Source: Helicobacteraceae bacterium (GTDB lineage Bacteria > Campylobacterota > Campylobacteria > Campylobacterales > Helicobacteraceae). Taken from it: a DNA stretch of 64,000 nt. The stretch is taken from NCBI GenBank assembly GCA_900766555.1, contig CAAFVR010000023.1:4742-68741 (forward strand), given 5' to 3'. This document shows positions 8,160 to 16,109 of the stretch, piece by piece. The notes under the pieces are model-generated. The model was given only the letters and a program-made list of their open reading frames with translations. It had not been told where the DNA came from and did no database searches. The position numbers and the translations under genes are program-made. Each line of letters starts with the position of its first letter. Within the stretch, counting starts at the first letter, position 1.

Positions 8160-9698
8160 TCAATGCGCTACAGCACCGCTTGCGCCAAGCCCAGTTTGAG
8201 CGCGGAAATCTTGAGCCAAGAAACCTTCTTTATCTTTTTTGGCTCGTTTTGAATTATCAAACTTAGAAAATAAGTAGATAAAAATAAATGTCACAGGCAT
8301 ACTAAATAGCGCTGGATGTTTATATGGGAATATCGCACTTTCAAAGCCAAAGACGCTAACCCAAATGCTAGGGCTCAAAATCATAAGCGCTAACACAACG
8401 ATAAGTCCAATCGCACCACCAATTACAGCGCCTCTTGTTGTTAAATTTTTCCAATAAATGCTTAGCAAAATGATTGGGAAATTCACACTAGCTGCAATTG
8501 CAAAGGCAAGCCCGGTTGTAAAAGCCACATTTTGACCCTTAAAAGCAATGCCCAAAATAATAGCTAGGATGCCGATTAAAAGCGTGGCTGTTTTAGTCAC
8601 TCTTATTTCTGTTTTTGGTTCTATTTTGTTGTCTTTTATTACATTTACATATAAATCATGCGCTAGCATGGATGCGCCAGATATCGCAAGTCCAGCCACA
8701 ACAGCCAAAATCGTAGCAAAGGCCACCGCGGAAATAAAGCCCAAAAGTAAATTCCCGCCCAATACTTTTGATAAAAGTACAGCTTCCATATTTGGCGGCA
8801 CTATGAATTTACCATTTACTATAAATTCTGGATTGCCAAGCAAAAAGACGATCGCACCAAAGCCGATAACAAATGTTAGGATGTAAAAATATCCGATAAG
8901 TCCAGTTGCTACAAAAATACTTTTTCTAGCTTCTTTGGCATCTTTCACTGTGAAAAATCTCATCAAAATATGCGGCAAGCCCGCTGTACCAAACATTAGC
9001 GCAAGGCCAAGCGAGATAGCTGAGATCGGATCTGGCAAGAATGCCCCAGGGCTCATGATGCCGATACCTTTTGGGTGATTTACCACTGCGCGATCAAAAT
9101 ATTCACTAAAGTTGAATCCGGTTTTAAAAAGCAAGATTATGACCATTAGCGTTGCGCCGCCCAAAAGAAGGGCTGCTTTTATGATCTGAACCCAAGTTGT
9201 AGCGTGCATGCCGCCAAAAAGCACATAAATTATCATCAAGATTCCGACCACGATTACAGCCACATTGTAATCTAGCCCAAAAAGCACTTGTATCAATCCG
9301 CCAGCGCCAACCATTTGCCCGATCAAATAAAACACGACTACAGAAAGGCCAGAAATAGCTGAGATAACGCGAATTGGCTTTTGACTTAAACGATAAGCAA
9401 TAATGTCTGAAAATGTGTATTTACCTAGATTTCTAAATTTTTCTGCTATTAAAAATAGCACTATTGGCCAGCCTACAAAAAAGCCCACAGAATATATCAA
9501 TCCATCAAATCCATTTGCAAAAACAAGCCCAACAATGCCCAAAAAGCTTGCTGCGCTCATATAATCGCCGCTCATCGCAAAGCCATTTTGCACGCCGGTG
9601 ATATTTCCCCCAGCGGTATAAAAAGATGATGCAGATCTAGTCTTTTTGCTCGAATAATATGTCACATAAAGTGTAAGTCCTACAAAAATAATAAACAT
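8160..9698 (-). CDS. actP: Cation/acetate symporter ActP (open part after an in-frame stop)
   Basis: Sodium:solute symporter family permease (about 13 TM), 512 codons in the open part. ActP hallmarks are YTAGGNITGVQNGFAMSGD, YMSAASFLGIVGLVF and TATLLIGILAIILG. It imports acetate or related monocarboxylates with a cation. The coupling with the DUF485 gene shows that the native start is the ATG at 9795-9797. From there the frame reads MRFALMLLAFFTSLSAADI, a good signal peptide, then TAA at 9738-9740, then VSGKSGVNYIAII leading straight into this ORF. The internal ATG at 9698 has no Shine-Dalgarno, so expression may be lost or weak. A sequencing or assembly error, readthrough, or a recent nonsense mutation are all possible. 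Confidence 0.85.
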   Translation of the reverse strand: MFIIFVGLTLYVTYYSSKKTRSASSFYTAGGNITGVQNGFAMSGDYMSAASFLGIVGLVFANGFDGLIYSVGFFVGWPIVLFLIAEKFRNLGKYTFSDIIAYRLSQKPIRVISAISGLSVVVFYLIGQMVGAGGLIQVLFGLDYNVAVIVVGILMIIYVLFGGMHATTWVQIIKAALLLGGATLMVIILLFKTGFNFSEYFDRAVVNHPKGIGIMSPGAFLPDPISAISLGLALMFGTAGLPHILMRFFTVKDAKEARKSIFVATGLIGYFYILTFVIGFGAIVFLLGNPEFIVNGKFIVPPNMEAVLLSKVLGGNLLLGFISAVAFATILAVVAGLAISGASMLAHDLYVNVIKDNKIEPKTEIRVTKTATLLIGILAIILGIAFKGQNVAFTTGLAFAIAASVNFPIILLSIYWKNLTTRGAVIGGAIGLIVVLALMILSPSIWVSVFGFESAIFPYKHPALFSMPVTFIFIYLFSKFDNSKRAKKDKEGFLAQDFRAQTGLGASGAVAH

Positions 9699-9737
9699 TA
9701 TTATGGCTATGTAATTTACGCCGGATTTGCCGCTAAC

Positions 9738-9797
9738 TTATATGTCAGCAGCGCTTAGGCTTGTGAAAAATGCTAAAAGCATTAAGGCAAATCTCAT
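9738..9797 (-). pseudogene. actP: Detached signal-peptide segment of actP ending in an in-frame TAA
   Basis: Nineteen codons and a stop, in the same frame as the ActP ORF. The ATG overlaps the TGA of the DUF485 gene (ATGA), the classic coupling of the yjcH-actP pair. The encoded peptide has a hydrophobic core and an Ala-Ala cleavage-like end, matching the position of the known ActP signal peptide. Only the TAA at 9738-9740 separates it from the symporter. Confidence 0.7.
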
Positions 9798-10186
9798 TTT
9801 GCATCCTTTTGTTTTGCTTGTTTTGTTGTGCTTGGTACTTCAGCGCCAATAACGCAGCCATGTTCTTTGCAATGATCCAAAATACCGCATTCTTCAAATT
9901 CCGCTATGCAGGCATTTTGCTGTTCGTCGAAATTTTTGTTCGCATAAAAAGTGTAGATCCCACATAGGATAAAGCCAATTATAATTGTGCCAATGCCTAG
10001 CACGATACCAATGGTAATTGAGCTATCAAAAATTCTAGATCCAAGCCATGATGGGAAAAATCCGATCCCAATAACCAAAAAGTAATAAACGATAAACATT
10101 ATGATCATTAGAAGAAGTGATATTTTGTTACGTCTGGTAACAAAATCTAAAAATGTACGCCTAGCTATATCCTGTTTATTTTTCAT
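9794..10186 (-). CDS. DUF485 inner-membrane protein (YjcH-like), ActP partner
   Basis: A 130-residue protein with two membrane segments, about residues 24-45 and 60-80 (SITIGIVLGIGTIIIGFIL), and a short Lys/Gln-rich tail. DUF485 proteins are nearly always encoded immediately before actP and are thought to assist or modulate the symporter. The conserved FxxRRNxxSL-type region appears as DFVTRRNKISLLLM. The C-terminal part contains cysteine-bearing CGILDHCKEHGC, more Cys/His than I expect for this family. GAGG lies about five bases before the ATG at 10184-10186. The TGA overlaps the native actP ATG. Confidence 0.85.
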   Translation of the reverse strand: MKNKQDIARRTFLDFVTRRNKISLLLMIIMFIVYYFLVIGIGFFPSWLGSRIFDSSITIGIVLGIGTIIIGFILCGIYTFYANKNFDEQQNACIAEFEECGILDHCKEHGCVIGAEVPSTTKQAKQKDAK

Positions 10187-10252
10187 AAAAACCTCGCTCT
10201 TTTAGAAAATATACACAAAATCAAAATCAGATAGGATTTTTTTACACATTTG

Positions 10253-10265
10253 CTGTTATTAACAG
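10253..10265. promoter_or_regulatory. 13-bp palindrome between the actP unit and rnpB
   Basis: CTGTTATTAACAG is a perfect inverted repeat (CTGTTA-T-TAACAG) in the divergent promoter region, about 67 bases upstream of the DUF485-actP start and about 55 bases upstream of rnpB. It has the size and symmetry of an operator for a dimeric regulator. I cannot name the regulator. Confidence 0.35.
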
Positions 10266-10308
10266 GATGTAATGTTACAAAATGATACTTTTTAAAATAC
10301 GTTTGTTT

Positions 10309-10317
10309 TGCTAGAAT
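10309..10317 (+). promoter_or_regulatory. Extended -10 promoter of rnpB
   Basis: TGCTAGAAT is an extended -10 box (TGN-TAGAAT) ending about six bases before the GGGCATAGC that opens helix P1 of RNase P RNA, which places transcription initiation at the RNA's 5' end. Confidence 0.6.
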
Positions 10318-10321
10318 TTTG

Positions 10322-10642
10322 CGGGCATAGCTGGTGGCTGCTTAATTAAGAGGAAAGTCCGAGCTACAAAGACAGGATTCCATTTAACAAATGGCTGGAG
10401 CAATCCAAGAGATAGTGCAACAGAAAATAACCGCCCCTCAAAAAGAATAAAACGGGGGTAAGGGTGAAAAAGTCGGGGTAAGAGCCCACTGCGGCTAAAG
10501 CAATTTAGCGCGCGTGCAAACCTAATCCGTAGCAAAAAGAGCATGGTTACGTCTTATTCAAAGCTCTTTGCAAGAATCTGCCCGTAAGGTCAGATCTAGA
10601 TAAATAGCTACCAAATACAGAACTCGGCTTATGCTATGCCCA
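10322..10642 (+). ncRNA. rnpB: RNase P RNA (rnpB)
   Basis: Catalytic RNA of RNase P, which trims the 5' leaders of tRNA precursors. The 5' conserved core GAGGAAAGTCCGAGCTAC is at about 10351-10368, and the 3' conserved ACAGAACTCGGCTTATG is at about 10617-10633. GGGCATAGC at 10323-10331 pairs with GCTATGCCC at 10633-10641 to form helix P1, which fixes the ends. The length of about 320 nt is normal for epsilonproteobacterial type A RNA. The internal AGAGCCCACTGCGG and GCAAACC segments match the conserved P10-P11 region. Any ORF drawn through it is incidental. Confidence 0.95.
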
Positions 10643-10680
10643 AAACCAAAATCAAAATTCAACTTATATTAAAATACCCC

Positions 10681-11667
10681 ATGCATATATCAATAATGAC
10701 TAATGAAATTACAGATCTTTTTAAAGATTCAAGCGGCCTATTAATTGATTGCACAATCGGATTTGGCGGGCATTCAAGCGCAATTTTAAAGGCCAATAAA
10801 AATATAAAGATAATTGCTATTGATCGTGACAAAGAAGCACTTGCTTTTTGCCAAAATAAATTTAGCATCTTTCAAAATAAGATTTTTGAGGCGCTAGATC
10901 CGATTGAAATAAAAAATTTCATGCAAAGTAATGAGAGAGTTTTGCTAATTTCTATGAATTTTGGAGGCTTTGCTAAAGCTTTAGGAAATATTCTTACTGA
11001 TTTTAGAGATGGCGCATTTTGCGGTATTTTAGCGGATCTAGGCATTAGTTCATTTCAAATTGATTTTGAACATCGGGGCTTTTCTTTCAAGGGAAATACG
11101 CTTGATATGCGCATGGATGTGACGCAACATTTGAGTGCCGCAAAAATATTGCAAACATATAATGAAATGGAGCTAGAGCGCATTTTTCGAGAATTTGGCG
11201 AATTAAATGAGGCCAAAAAAATTGCAAAAACAATAATTAATATGCGCGATAAAGTAGATATCAAAAATGCACAAAATTTCAATAATGCCATCAAATCTTG
11301 CTCAAATTTTGCAAAAATACTGCCTTTGTGTTACCAAGCGTTACGCATCGAAGTAAATAATGAGCTAGGCGAGCTAAAAATGCTGCTAGATTTCATAGAA
11401 AATGCGACATCTAAACCTGCTTTTAAGGGAGCAAAAGTAGCGATATTAAGCTTTCATTCCTTAGAAGATAGACTTGTTAAAAATGCTTTTAAAAATTTGA
11501 CGAAATCTTGCATCTGTGATGAGCGCGCACTAAAATGCGCTTGCGGCAATAATAATGCAAAGCTAAAATTACTAACTAAAAAGCCGCTAATTGCGCAAAA
11601 AGATGAGCTAGATATAAATCCAAGGGCAAATTGCGCAAAATTACGCATGGCAGAATTCATAATCTAG
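10681..11667 (+). CDS. rsmH: 16S rRNA (cytosine-1402-N4)-methyltransferase RsmH
   Basis: SAM-dependent methyltransferase that modifies C1402 in the 16S decoding centre. Motif I is DCTIGFGGHSSAIL, the acidic SAM-ribose contact is in IIAIDRDKEAL, GILADLGISSFQID is the family signature, LSFHSLEDRLVKNAF is the catalytic-domain motif and INPRANCAKLRMAEF closes the protein. I use the ATG at 10681 (MHISIMTN): an earlier in-frame ATG at 10636 lies inside helix P1 of rnpB. Relative to most RsmH, an insertion of about 25 residues around position 85-110 precedes GILADLG. It stands alone here, without ftsL/ftsI neighbours. Confidence 0.92.
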   Translation: MHISIMTNEITDLFKDSSGLLIDCTIGFGGHSSAILKANKNIKIIAIDRDKEALAFCQNKFSIFQNKIFEALDPIEIKNFMQSNERVLLISMNFGGFAKALGNILTDFRDGAFCGILADLGISSFQIDFEHRGFSFKGNTLDMRMDVTQHLSAAKILQTYNEMELERIFREFGELNEAKKIAKTIINMRDKVDIKNAQNFNNAIKSCSNFAKILPLCYQALRIEVNNELGELKMLLDFIENATSKPAFKGAKVAILSFHSLEDRLVKNAFKNLTKSCICDERALKCACGNNNAKLKLLTKKPLIAQKDELDINPRANCAKLRMAEFII

Positions 11668-12688
11668 ATTGGCGGCTCTTGAATTTCTGGCTCATTTACG
11701 ATCTGGCGTAAAAAATCATGACCGCCTAGCGTTGCTTTATCTTTGATTTTAATTTTTAGCTGGATATGAAAATGCTTATTTATAAAAGCGATATCAATGC
11801 CGCGACTATAATAAAGTCTATAAATTGCTAGATCTTCTAATTTTATCATGCTAAATAAAAGCTTGCAAAGTCGCCCTATCAGACTTTTTGGCTTTAGCGT
11901 GCTTAGATATATAGTGGTATATTCTGGCGCTAAATAATGCAGCGGCAGCATTTTTATACCCGATTTTAATGCTAGATCCGCAACTTTTGCATACAAAAAA
12001 ATCTCCTCTCTGTCATCTTTCAGCTTTTTTGTATCTTTTGCGGGGAACTTTTGTTTTACAAGATCATTGATATATCTATTAAAATGGCTTTCATCATGCC
12101 ATATTGGCATAATGCTATTTTTCATATCGCAATCTATTGCTTCTTTTATTTCTGTACACATTTTTAAAAATGGTTTGATTTTTCCGCCATTTATCCCGCC
12201 CATAATGTAGGGCAAAATGGGTTCTTGTAAATATGCGCGACTTTCCTTTTGGCTTTCATATGAATTATAAAATCTTAGGCTAGATCCGTTGCTTTTGTCT
12301 TCTTCATTTATCGCACCAGGATGCACAGCGCACACTAGATCAGATCCTAATATCTCAGATTCATTTATATAATCTATGCATTCTAAATTCGCGTTCAAAA
12401 AGAAGGCATATTAAAACCGTCCAAAAGATGGCCAATGTCGCAAAACATGTGATATCGCAAAAGCGTAGGATAAGGCCAGCTCATCTTTTTTGTAGCAATT
12501 AGGCTTACATTTTTGGCAGTTTTGCATTCAAATTCATAGCTACTTTTGGAATCAAAATCGCTAAAAACAAAATAATGTTTCTTTAAATTGACTAAAAAGT
12601 ATTTTTCAAAATTGGCATAAAAATCATCAAAAAAGCCAATATATCTGCCGATGCCAATAAATAAAATGGCAATGTCGCCTCTAGGCAT
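11664..12688 (-). pseudogene. Family GT6 glycosyltransferase (histo-blood-group type), frameshifted
   Basis: Two consecutive minus-strand pieces make one GT6 enzyme, the family of ABO and alpha-1,3-Gal(NAc) transferases, known in bacteria from Helicobacter mustelae and E. coli O86. Piece 1 (12395-12688) holds AILFIGIGRYIGFFDDFY, YFVFSD and SWPYPTLLRYHMF and ends after GHLLDGF. The other frame continues YAFFLNANLE, then HPGA, PYIMGGINGG, IWHDESHFNRYI and LAPEY. The NAN tripeptide is the NXN seen in metal-independent bacterial GT6 enzymes in place of DXD. Adding one base near 12407-12413 (for example AATAT to AATTAT) gives GFNYAFFLNAN and restores the frame. It probably modified lipopolysaccharide O-chain with a terminal Gal or GalNAc. 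The C-terminal tail of about 100 residues beyond LAPEY is longer than the family minimum. Confidence 0.8.
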
Positions 12689-12710
12689 GGGCTCTATATA
12701 CGCAGCATAC

Positions 12711-12723
12711 GGGGGGGGGGGGG
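12711..12723. repeat. Homopolymeric G13 tract (phase-variation type)
   Basis: Thirteen consecutive G on the plus strand between the divergent GT6 gene and ridA. Such tracts slip during replication in Helicobacter and Campylobacter and switch surface-carbohydrate genes. Read on the minus strand, an ATG in front of the tract (within 12756-12764) would be in frame with the GT6 N-terminus only with 11 or 14 C, not with the 13 present. The GT6 ATG at 12688 is independent of the tract, so the tract may instead tune promoter spacing. Confidence 0.8.
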
Positions 12724-12780
12724 AAAATTATGAAAAAAAAGCCTTTGCATGCTAGAATTTGCAAAATTATAAGGCATTTT

Positions 12781-13140
12781 ATGAAATATCCTAAGCCCCT
12801 TGGACCATATGTTGCAAGTCGCAAAACTAAAAATAAAAATGAATTAATTTTTTGTAGCGGCCAGATCGGATTAGATGAAAATGGAGAAATAAAAGAAGAT
12901 ATAAAGCTCCAAACTACACAGGTGCTAAAAAATATACAAGGCGTTTTAAGTGAGCATAATTTAACGCTAGAGGATGTATTAAAAACTACGATATTTTTAA
13001 CAAATATGGGCGATTTTGAAGCCGTAAATCAAATATATGGCTCATTTTTTAAGCCGCCCTATCCGGCTAGATCCACAATAGAAGTTCGCGCGCTGCCAAA
13101 AGGCGCAAAAATTGAGATCGAAGTTATAGCTCAATCTTAA
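12781..13140 (+). CDS. ridA: RidA family enamine/imine deaminase
   Basis: A 119-residue YjgF/YER057c/UK114 protein that hydrolyses reactive 2-aminoacrylate-type enamines produced by PLP enzymes, working as a trimer in the cytoplasm. Motifs are PLGPYVASRK near the start, LIFCSGQIGLDENGEI, KTTIFLTNMGDFEAVNQIY and the active-site arginine with its neighbours in PPYPARSTIEVRALPKGAKIEIE. I use the ATG at 12781 because AAGG precedes it by eight bases and family members begin there. An upstream ATG at 12730 would add a 17-residue basic tail unlike the family. A TGCTAGAAT extended -10 lies just upstream. The stop overlaps the convergent outer-membrane gene's stop. Confidence 0.9.
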   Translation: MKYPKPLGPYVASRKTKNKNELIFCSGQIGLDENGEIKEDIKLQTTQVLKNIQGVLSEHNLTLEDVLKTTIFLTNMGDFEAVNQIYGSFFKPPYPARSTIEVRALPKGAKIEIEVIAQS

Positions 13141-13968
13141 AATGCGTAGCTAACTCCAGCCTCAACGCCGCCATCTTTGCGATAAAACACAACATGACTG
13201 TCTGTGTAATTTCCGATATTTAGCACATCTACATCTTGGATGAAAACTTGGTTACCAAATGCATGCGCAATTTTTAGCTCAATATGCTTATTTAACTTTG
13301 CGCCAAGCCCAACGCTCGCGCCATAATAATGCAAAAATCCGCTAGTAGCTGGCGTGCCAAATAATCTAACGCCAAAGCTAGCGCTCAAAATGTCAGATCC
13401 GATTAGTTCTGCAAAATTATAATTCACATAACCGCTAAATCCAAAAGCTTGGAGATAATCAACTTGCAAGGAATCTTGATCACTGTAATATGTAGCTTCA
13501 GTATTTTTGACACCAAGAGCTGCATCAGCTGATAGATTTGGCAAAAAGCTATCTAGTTTAAAACGTGCGCCAAGTTCGAATAATTGATGGAAATTTGTGC
13601 CAAAACCTAGCGAGTCATTGGCATCTGGGAAGTTTGTAGGCTTTTTATCAAGCGTTGATTTGAAAGAAACTATCTCTTGCACATATACATTTTGCGCAGA
13701 TACTTTTACGAATGCATCAAATACGGGGGGGAGGGGTAAGATCTTTTATTTGCTTATATATCACATTCAATTTAGCATCTTGCTTAGCTAGCTTTTCGTC
13801 AATTAATTTTAATCTAGATTCAACTGTTTGCTCTTCTTGTTCTATTTGTTTTGCTTGTTCTGCTTTTTTGTCGTCTTTTTTGACTTTGTCATCTTTTTTA
13901 GCCTCTTCTGCGCTCAAACTTGTAATAGCTAGACTAAGGGCCAAAATGCTTGAAAAAGTTTTTTTCAT
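13137..13968 (-). pseudogene. Outer-membrane beta-barrel protein, out of frame at a C7 tract
   Basis: Two adjacent reading frames form one protein of about 276 residues. The first (13717-13968) has a signal peptide (MKKTFSSILALSLAITSLSA), a Lys/Asp/Glu-rich coiled coil (about 22-70) and ends KDLTPPPRI. The second frame continues VFDAFVKVSAQNVYVQ and then antiparallel beta-strands with alternating hydrophobics, closing with GVSYAF, the terminal aromatic that BAM recognises. The frames meet at a C-run (C4-T-C7 on the minus strand). Removing one C gives TPPPVFDAF and restores the whole gene. This looks like a phase-variable surface porin or adhesin caught in the OFF state. An AGGAAG ribosome site precedes the ATG and a TGCTAAAAT -10 lies upstream. 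The family is not recognised. Confidence 0.75.
13725..13735. repeat. G7-A-G4 tract causing the frameshift in the outer-membrane gene
   Basis: On the plus strand GGGGGGG A then GGGG. The seven-base run is the exact point at which the two halves of the outer-membrane protein change frame, and six bases would put them in frame. It is shorter than typical highly mutable tracts, so switching could be slower. Confidence 0.65.
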
Positions 13969-14000
13969 ATTAACTTCCTGTTTGTAAATTTAAAGTCCAT

Positions 14001-14009
14001 ATTTTAGCA
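14001..14009 (-). promoter_or_regulatory. Extended -10 of the outer-membrane protein promoter
   Basis: TGCTAAAAT on the minus strand, about 33 bases before the ATG at 13968, is an extended -10 box. AGGAAG just before the ATG supplies a strong ribosome site, so the gene appears transcribed even though its frame is broken. The rest of the 14010-14122 gap before groEL shows no gene to me. Confidence 0.5.
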
Positions 14010-14122
14010 CATGTAAGCGGAATTGAATTGTGAATTTATGTGAGAAAAGCCCCCTAGCACCCCTCACGCGCCCTAGAGAACGCAAAAGAACGCCAATTAA
14101 GCAAAATGAGCGATGTGAGCGC

Positions 14123-15763
14123 TTACATCATGCCCATGCCGCCCATACCACCCATGCCGCCCATATCTGGCATAGCTGGAGCTGCTGGTTTGTCTTCTTT
14201 GATTTCATGTATCGTAGCTTCTGTTGTTAAAAGTAGACTTGATACTGAAACGGCATTTTGGAGCGCAATTCTAGCCACTTTTAGCGGATCTATGATGCCT
14301 TCTTTGAACATATCAACATATTCTCCTGTTGTAGCATTGAATCCGATGCTTTCGCTTTGTTTTTCAACTTCATTTACAACAACGCCTGAGTCAAATCCCG
14401 CATTTTGTGCTATTTGAGATAATGGAGCTTTGATTGAGCGCTTAATTATTTCATACCCTATTGATTGATCGCAGCATAATTTTAATTCTACTTTTGCAGC
14501 CGCACGGATCAGAGCCGCGCCACCACCAATTACGATGCCTTCTTCCACTGCAGCTTTTGTGGCAGATAATGCATCATCTACGCGATCTTTCTTTTCTTTC
14601 ATTTCAACTTCGCTAGCTGCGCCAACTTTTATAACAGCTACCCCGCCGCTTAGCTTTGCCAATCTTTCTTGGAGCTTTTCTTTGTCATAATCGCTAGTTG
14701 TTGTGCTAATTTGCGTTTTTATCTGATCTACTCGCGCATTTACGGCAGCTTTGTCGCCTTTGCCATCCACTATTGTTGTGTTATCTTTATCAATAGTAAT
14801 TCTTGAAGCTGATCCTAGATCTTCAATAGTTGCACCTTCTAGACTTTTGCCTAGCTCTTCGCTTATAACTTCGCCGCCCGTTAGCGTCGCTATATCTTTT
14901 AGCATTTCTTTTCTTCTATCGCCAAAACCAGGAGCCTTAGCAGCCGCTACATTTAGCACGCCTCGGAGTTTATTTACAACCAATGTTGTTAGCGCTTCGC
15001 CCTCGATATCTTCTGCGATTATCAATAGCGGGCGACCTGATTTCATTGTACTTTCAAGCAATGGCAAAATATCTTTCATTTGGCTAATTTTTTTATCAGT
15101 TAGCAAAATATAAGCATTTTCAAGCTGAGCTGTCATTTTTTCCGTATTTGTTACAAAATATGGGCTCAAATATCCGCGATCAAATTGCATACCTTCAACG
15201 ACTACTAAATCGTCATTTATGCCCTTTGCTTCTTCAACTGTTATTACGCCATCTTTGCCAACTTTTTCCATAGCTTCAGCTATTAATTTACCAATTGTGG
15301 CATCTGAATTCGCTGATATTGTCGCAACTTGCGCGATTTCTTCTTTGGAGCTAATTTTTTTACTAGCATTTTTTAGCTCATTTATTATGGCTTCGCTAGC
15401 TTTATCCATGCCGCGCTTAACTTCGATAGGATTTGCACCCGCTGTAATATTGCGGAGGCCTTCTTTAAATATTGCATAAGCCAAAACTGTAGCTGTAGTT
15501 GTGCCATCTCCGGCTGCATCCGCAGTTTTTGAAGCCACTTCTTTAACTAATTGCACACCCATATTTGCTATCGGATCTGCTAGCTCAATTTCTTTTGCAA
15601 CGCTAACTCCATCTTTTGTAATAGATGGTGCGCCATAGCTTTTTTGTATCAATACATTGCGACCGCGTGGCCCCATCGTAACTTTTACTGCGTCATTTAG
15701 TTTTTGGATACCTTCAAAAAGTTTTGTTCTAGCTTTATCTGAAAAATTAATGTCTTTTGCCAT
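14123..15763 (-). CDS. groEL: 60-kDa chaperonin GroEL
   Basis: A 546-residue ATP-dependent chaperonin that folds non-native proteins within a double-ring cage. The N-terminus MAKDINFSDKARTKLFEG, the nucleotide-binding VTMGPRGRNVLIQ and GDGTTTATVLA, the apical-domain EGMQFDRGYLSPYFV and the C-terminal GGM repeat tail (MPDMGGMGGMGGMGMM) are all intact. It follows groES by 27 bp in the usual groES-groEL operon and is presumably controlled from the promoter and inverted repeat before groES. No anomalies seen. Confidence 0.98.
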   Translation of the reverse strand: MAKDINFSDKARTKLFEGIQKLNDAVKVTMGPRGRNVLIQKSYGAPSITKDGVSVAKEIELADPIANMGVQLVKEVASKTADAAGDGTTTATVLAYAIFKEGLRNITAGANPIEVKRGMDKASEAIINELKNASKKISSKEEIAQVATISANSDATIGKLIAEAMEKVGKDGVITVEEAKGINDDLVVVEGMQFDRGYLSPYFVTNTEKMTAQLENAYILLTDKKISQMKDILPLLESTMKSGRPLLIIAEDIEGEALTTLVVNKLRGVLNVAAAKAPGFGDRRKEMLKDIATLTGGEVISEELGKSLEGATIEDLGSASRITIDKDNTTIVDGKGDKAAVNARVDQIKTQISTTTSDYDKEKLQERLAKLSGGVAVIKVGAASEVEMKEKKDRVDDALSATKAAVEEGIVIGGGAALIRAAAKVELKLCCDQSIGYEIIKRSIKAPLSQIAQNAGFDSGVVVNEVEKQSESIGFNATTGEYVDMFKEGIIDPLKVARIALQNAVSVSSLLLTTEATIHEIKEDKPAAPAMPDMGGMGGMGGMGMM

Positions 15764-15790
15764 TGTTATTATTACTCCTTAATTTATTGC

Positions 15791-16063
15791 TTATTGCATT
15801 TTGCCTAGAATGTCTTCTAGATCTAGTATTAAAAATTCTTTGCCATTTAGCTTAATTTCGCTGCCTTTATACTTGCCAAAAACGACAGTATCGCCCACGC
15901 TCACGCATTTGCACTCATCTTCAATTTTTGAGCCAACTGCTTTTATCACGCCAGAAAGCGGCTTTTCCTTCGCGTTATCTGGAATTATGATGCCAGAGCT
16001 AGTTTTTGTTTCTTCTTCTAAGCGCTCAACTAGAACGCGCTTTCCAAGTGGTTTAAAGTTCAT
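15791..16063 (-). CDS. groES: 10-kDa co-chaperonin GroES
   Basis: A 90-residue lid protein of the GroEL cage. MNFKPLGKRVLVERLEEE is the conserved start, followed by the mobile loop TKTSSGIIIPDNAKEKP that docks on GroEL, and by VGDTVVFGKYKGSEIKLNG. The C-terminus lacks the Cys/His-rich metal-binding extension that H. pylori GroES (HspA) carries after this point, so it is the ordinary short form. First gene of groES-groEL. AAGGAC precedes the ATG. Confidence 0.97.
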   Translation of the reverse strand: MNFKPLGKRVLVERLEEETKTSSGIIIPDNAKEKPLSGVIKAVGSKIEDECKCVSVGDTVVFGKYKGSEIKLNGKEFLILDLEDILGKMQ

Positions 16064-16081
16064 GAAAGTCCTTTTATTAAA

Positions 16082-16106
16082 TTAGCACTTAAATTTTTAA
16101 GTGGCA
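16082..16106 (-). promoter_or_regulatory. CIRCE-like inverted repeat before groES
   Basis: On the minus strand GTGCCACTT, then eight bases, then AAGTGCTAA. The right half matches the CIRCE half-site GAGTGCTAA at 8 of 9 positions and the left half is degenerate. The inner CACTTAAA-AA-TTTAAGTG is a perfect palindrome. It sits just downstream of the -10 box at 16110-16115, where HrcA would block initiation of the heat-shock operon. Confidence 0.5.
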
Positions 16107-16109
16107 CAT

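Noticed and set aside
10636..10680. Earlier start for rsmH
   Set aside because: It would begin inside helix P1 of the RNase P RNA, and the added residues are unlike RsmH.
12730..12780. Earlier start for ridA
   Set aside because: It adds a basic 17-residue tail absent from the family; the ATG at 12781 has an AAGG ribosome site.
14010..14122. Small gene in the gap between groEL and the outer-membrane protein gene
   Set aside because: Short frames only, without ribosome site or recognisable product; the antisense frame over groEL's end is a shadow of the GGM tail.
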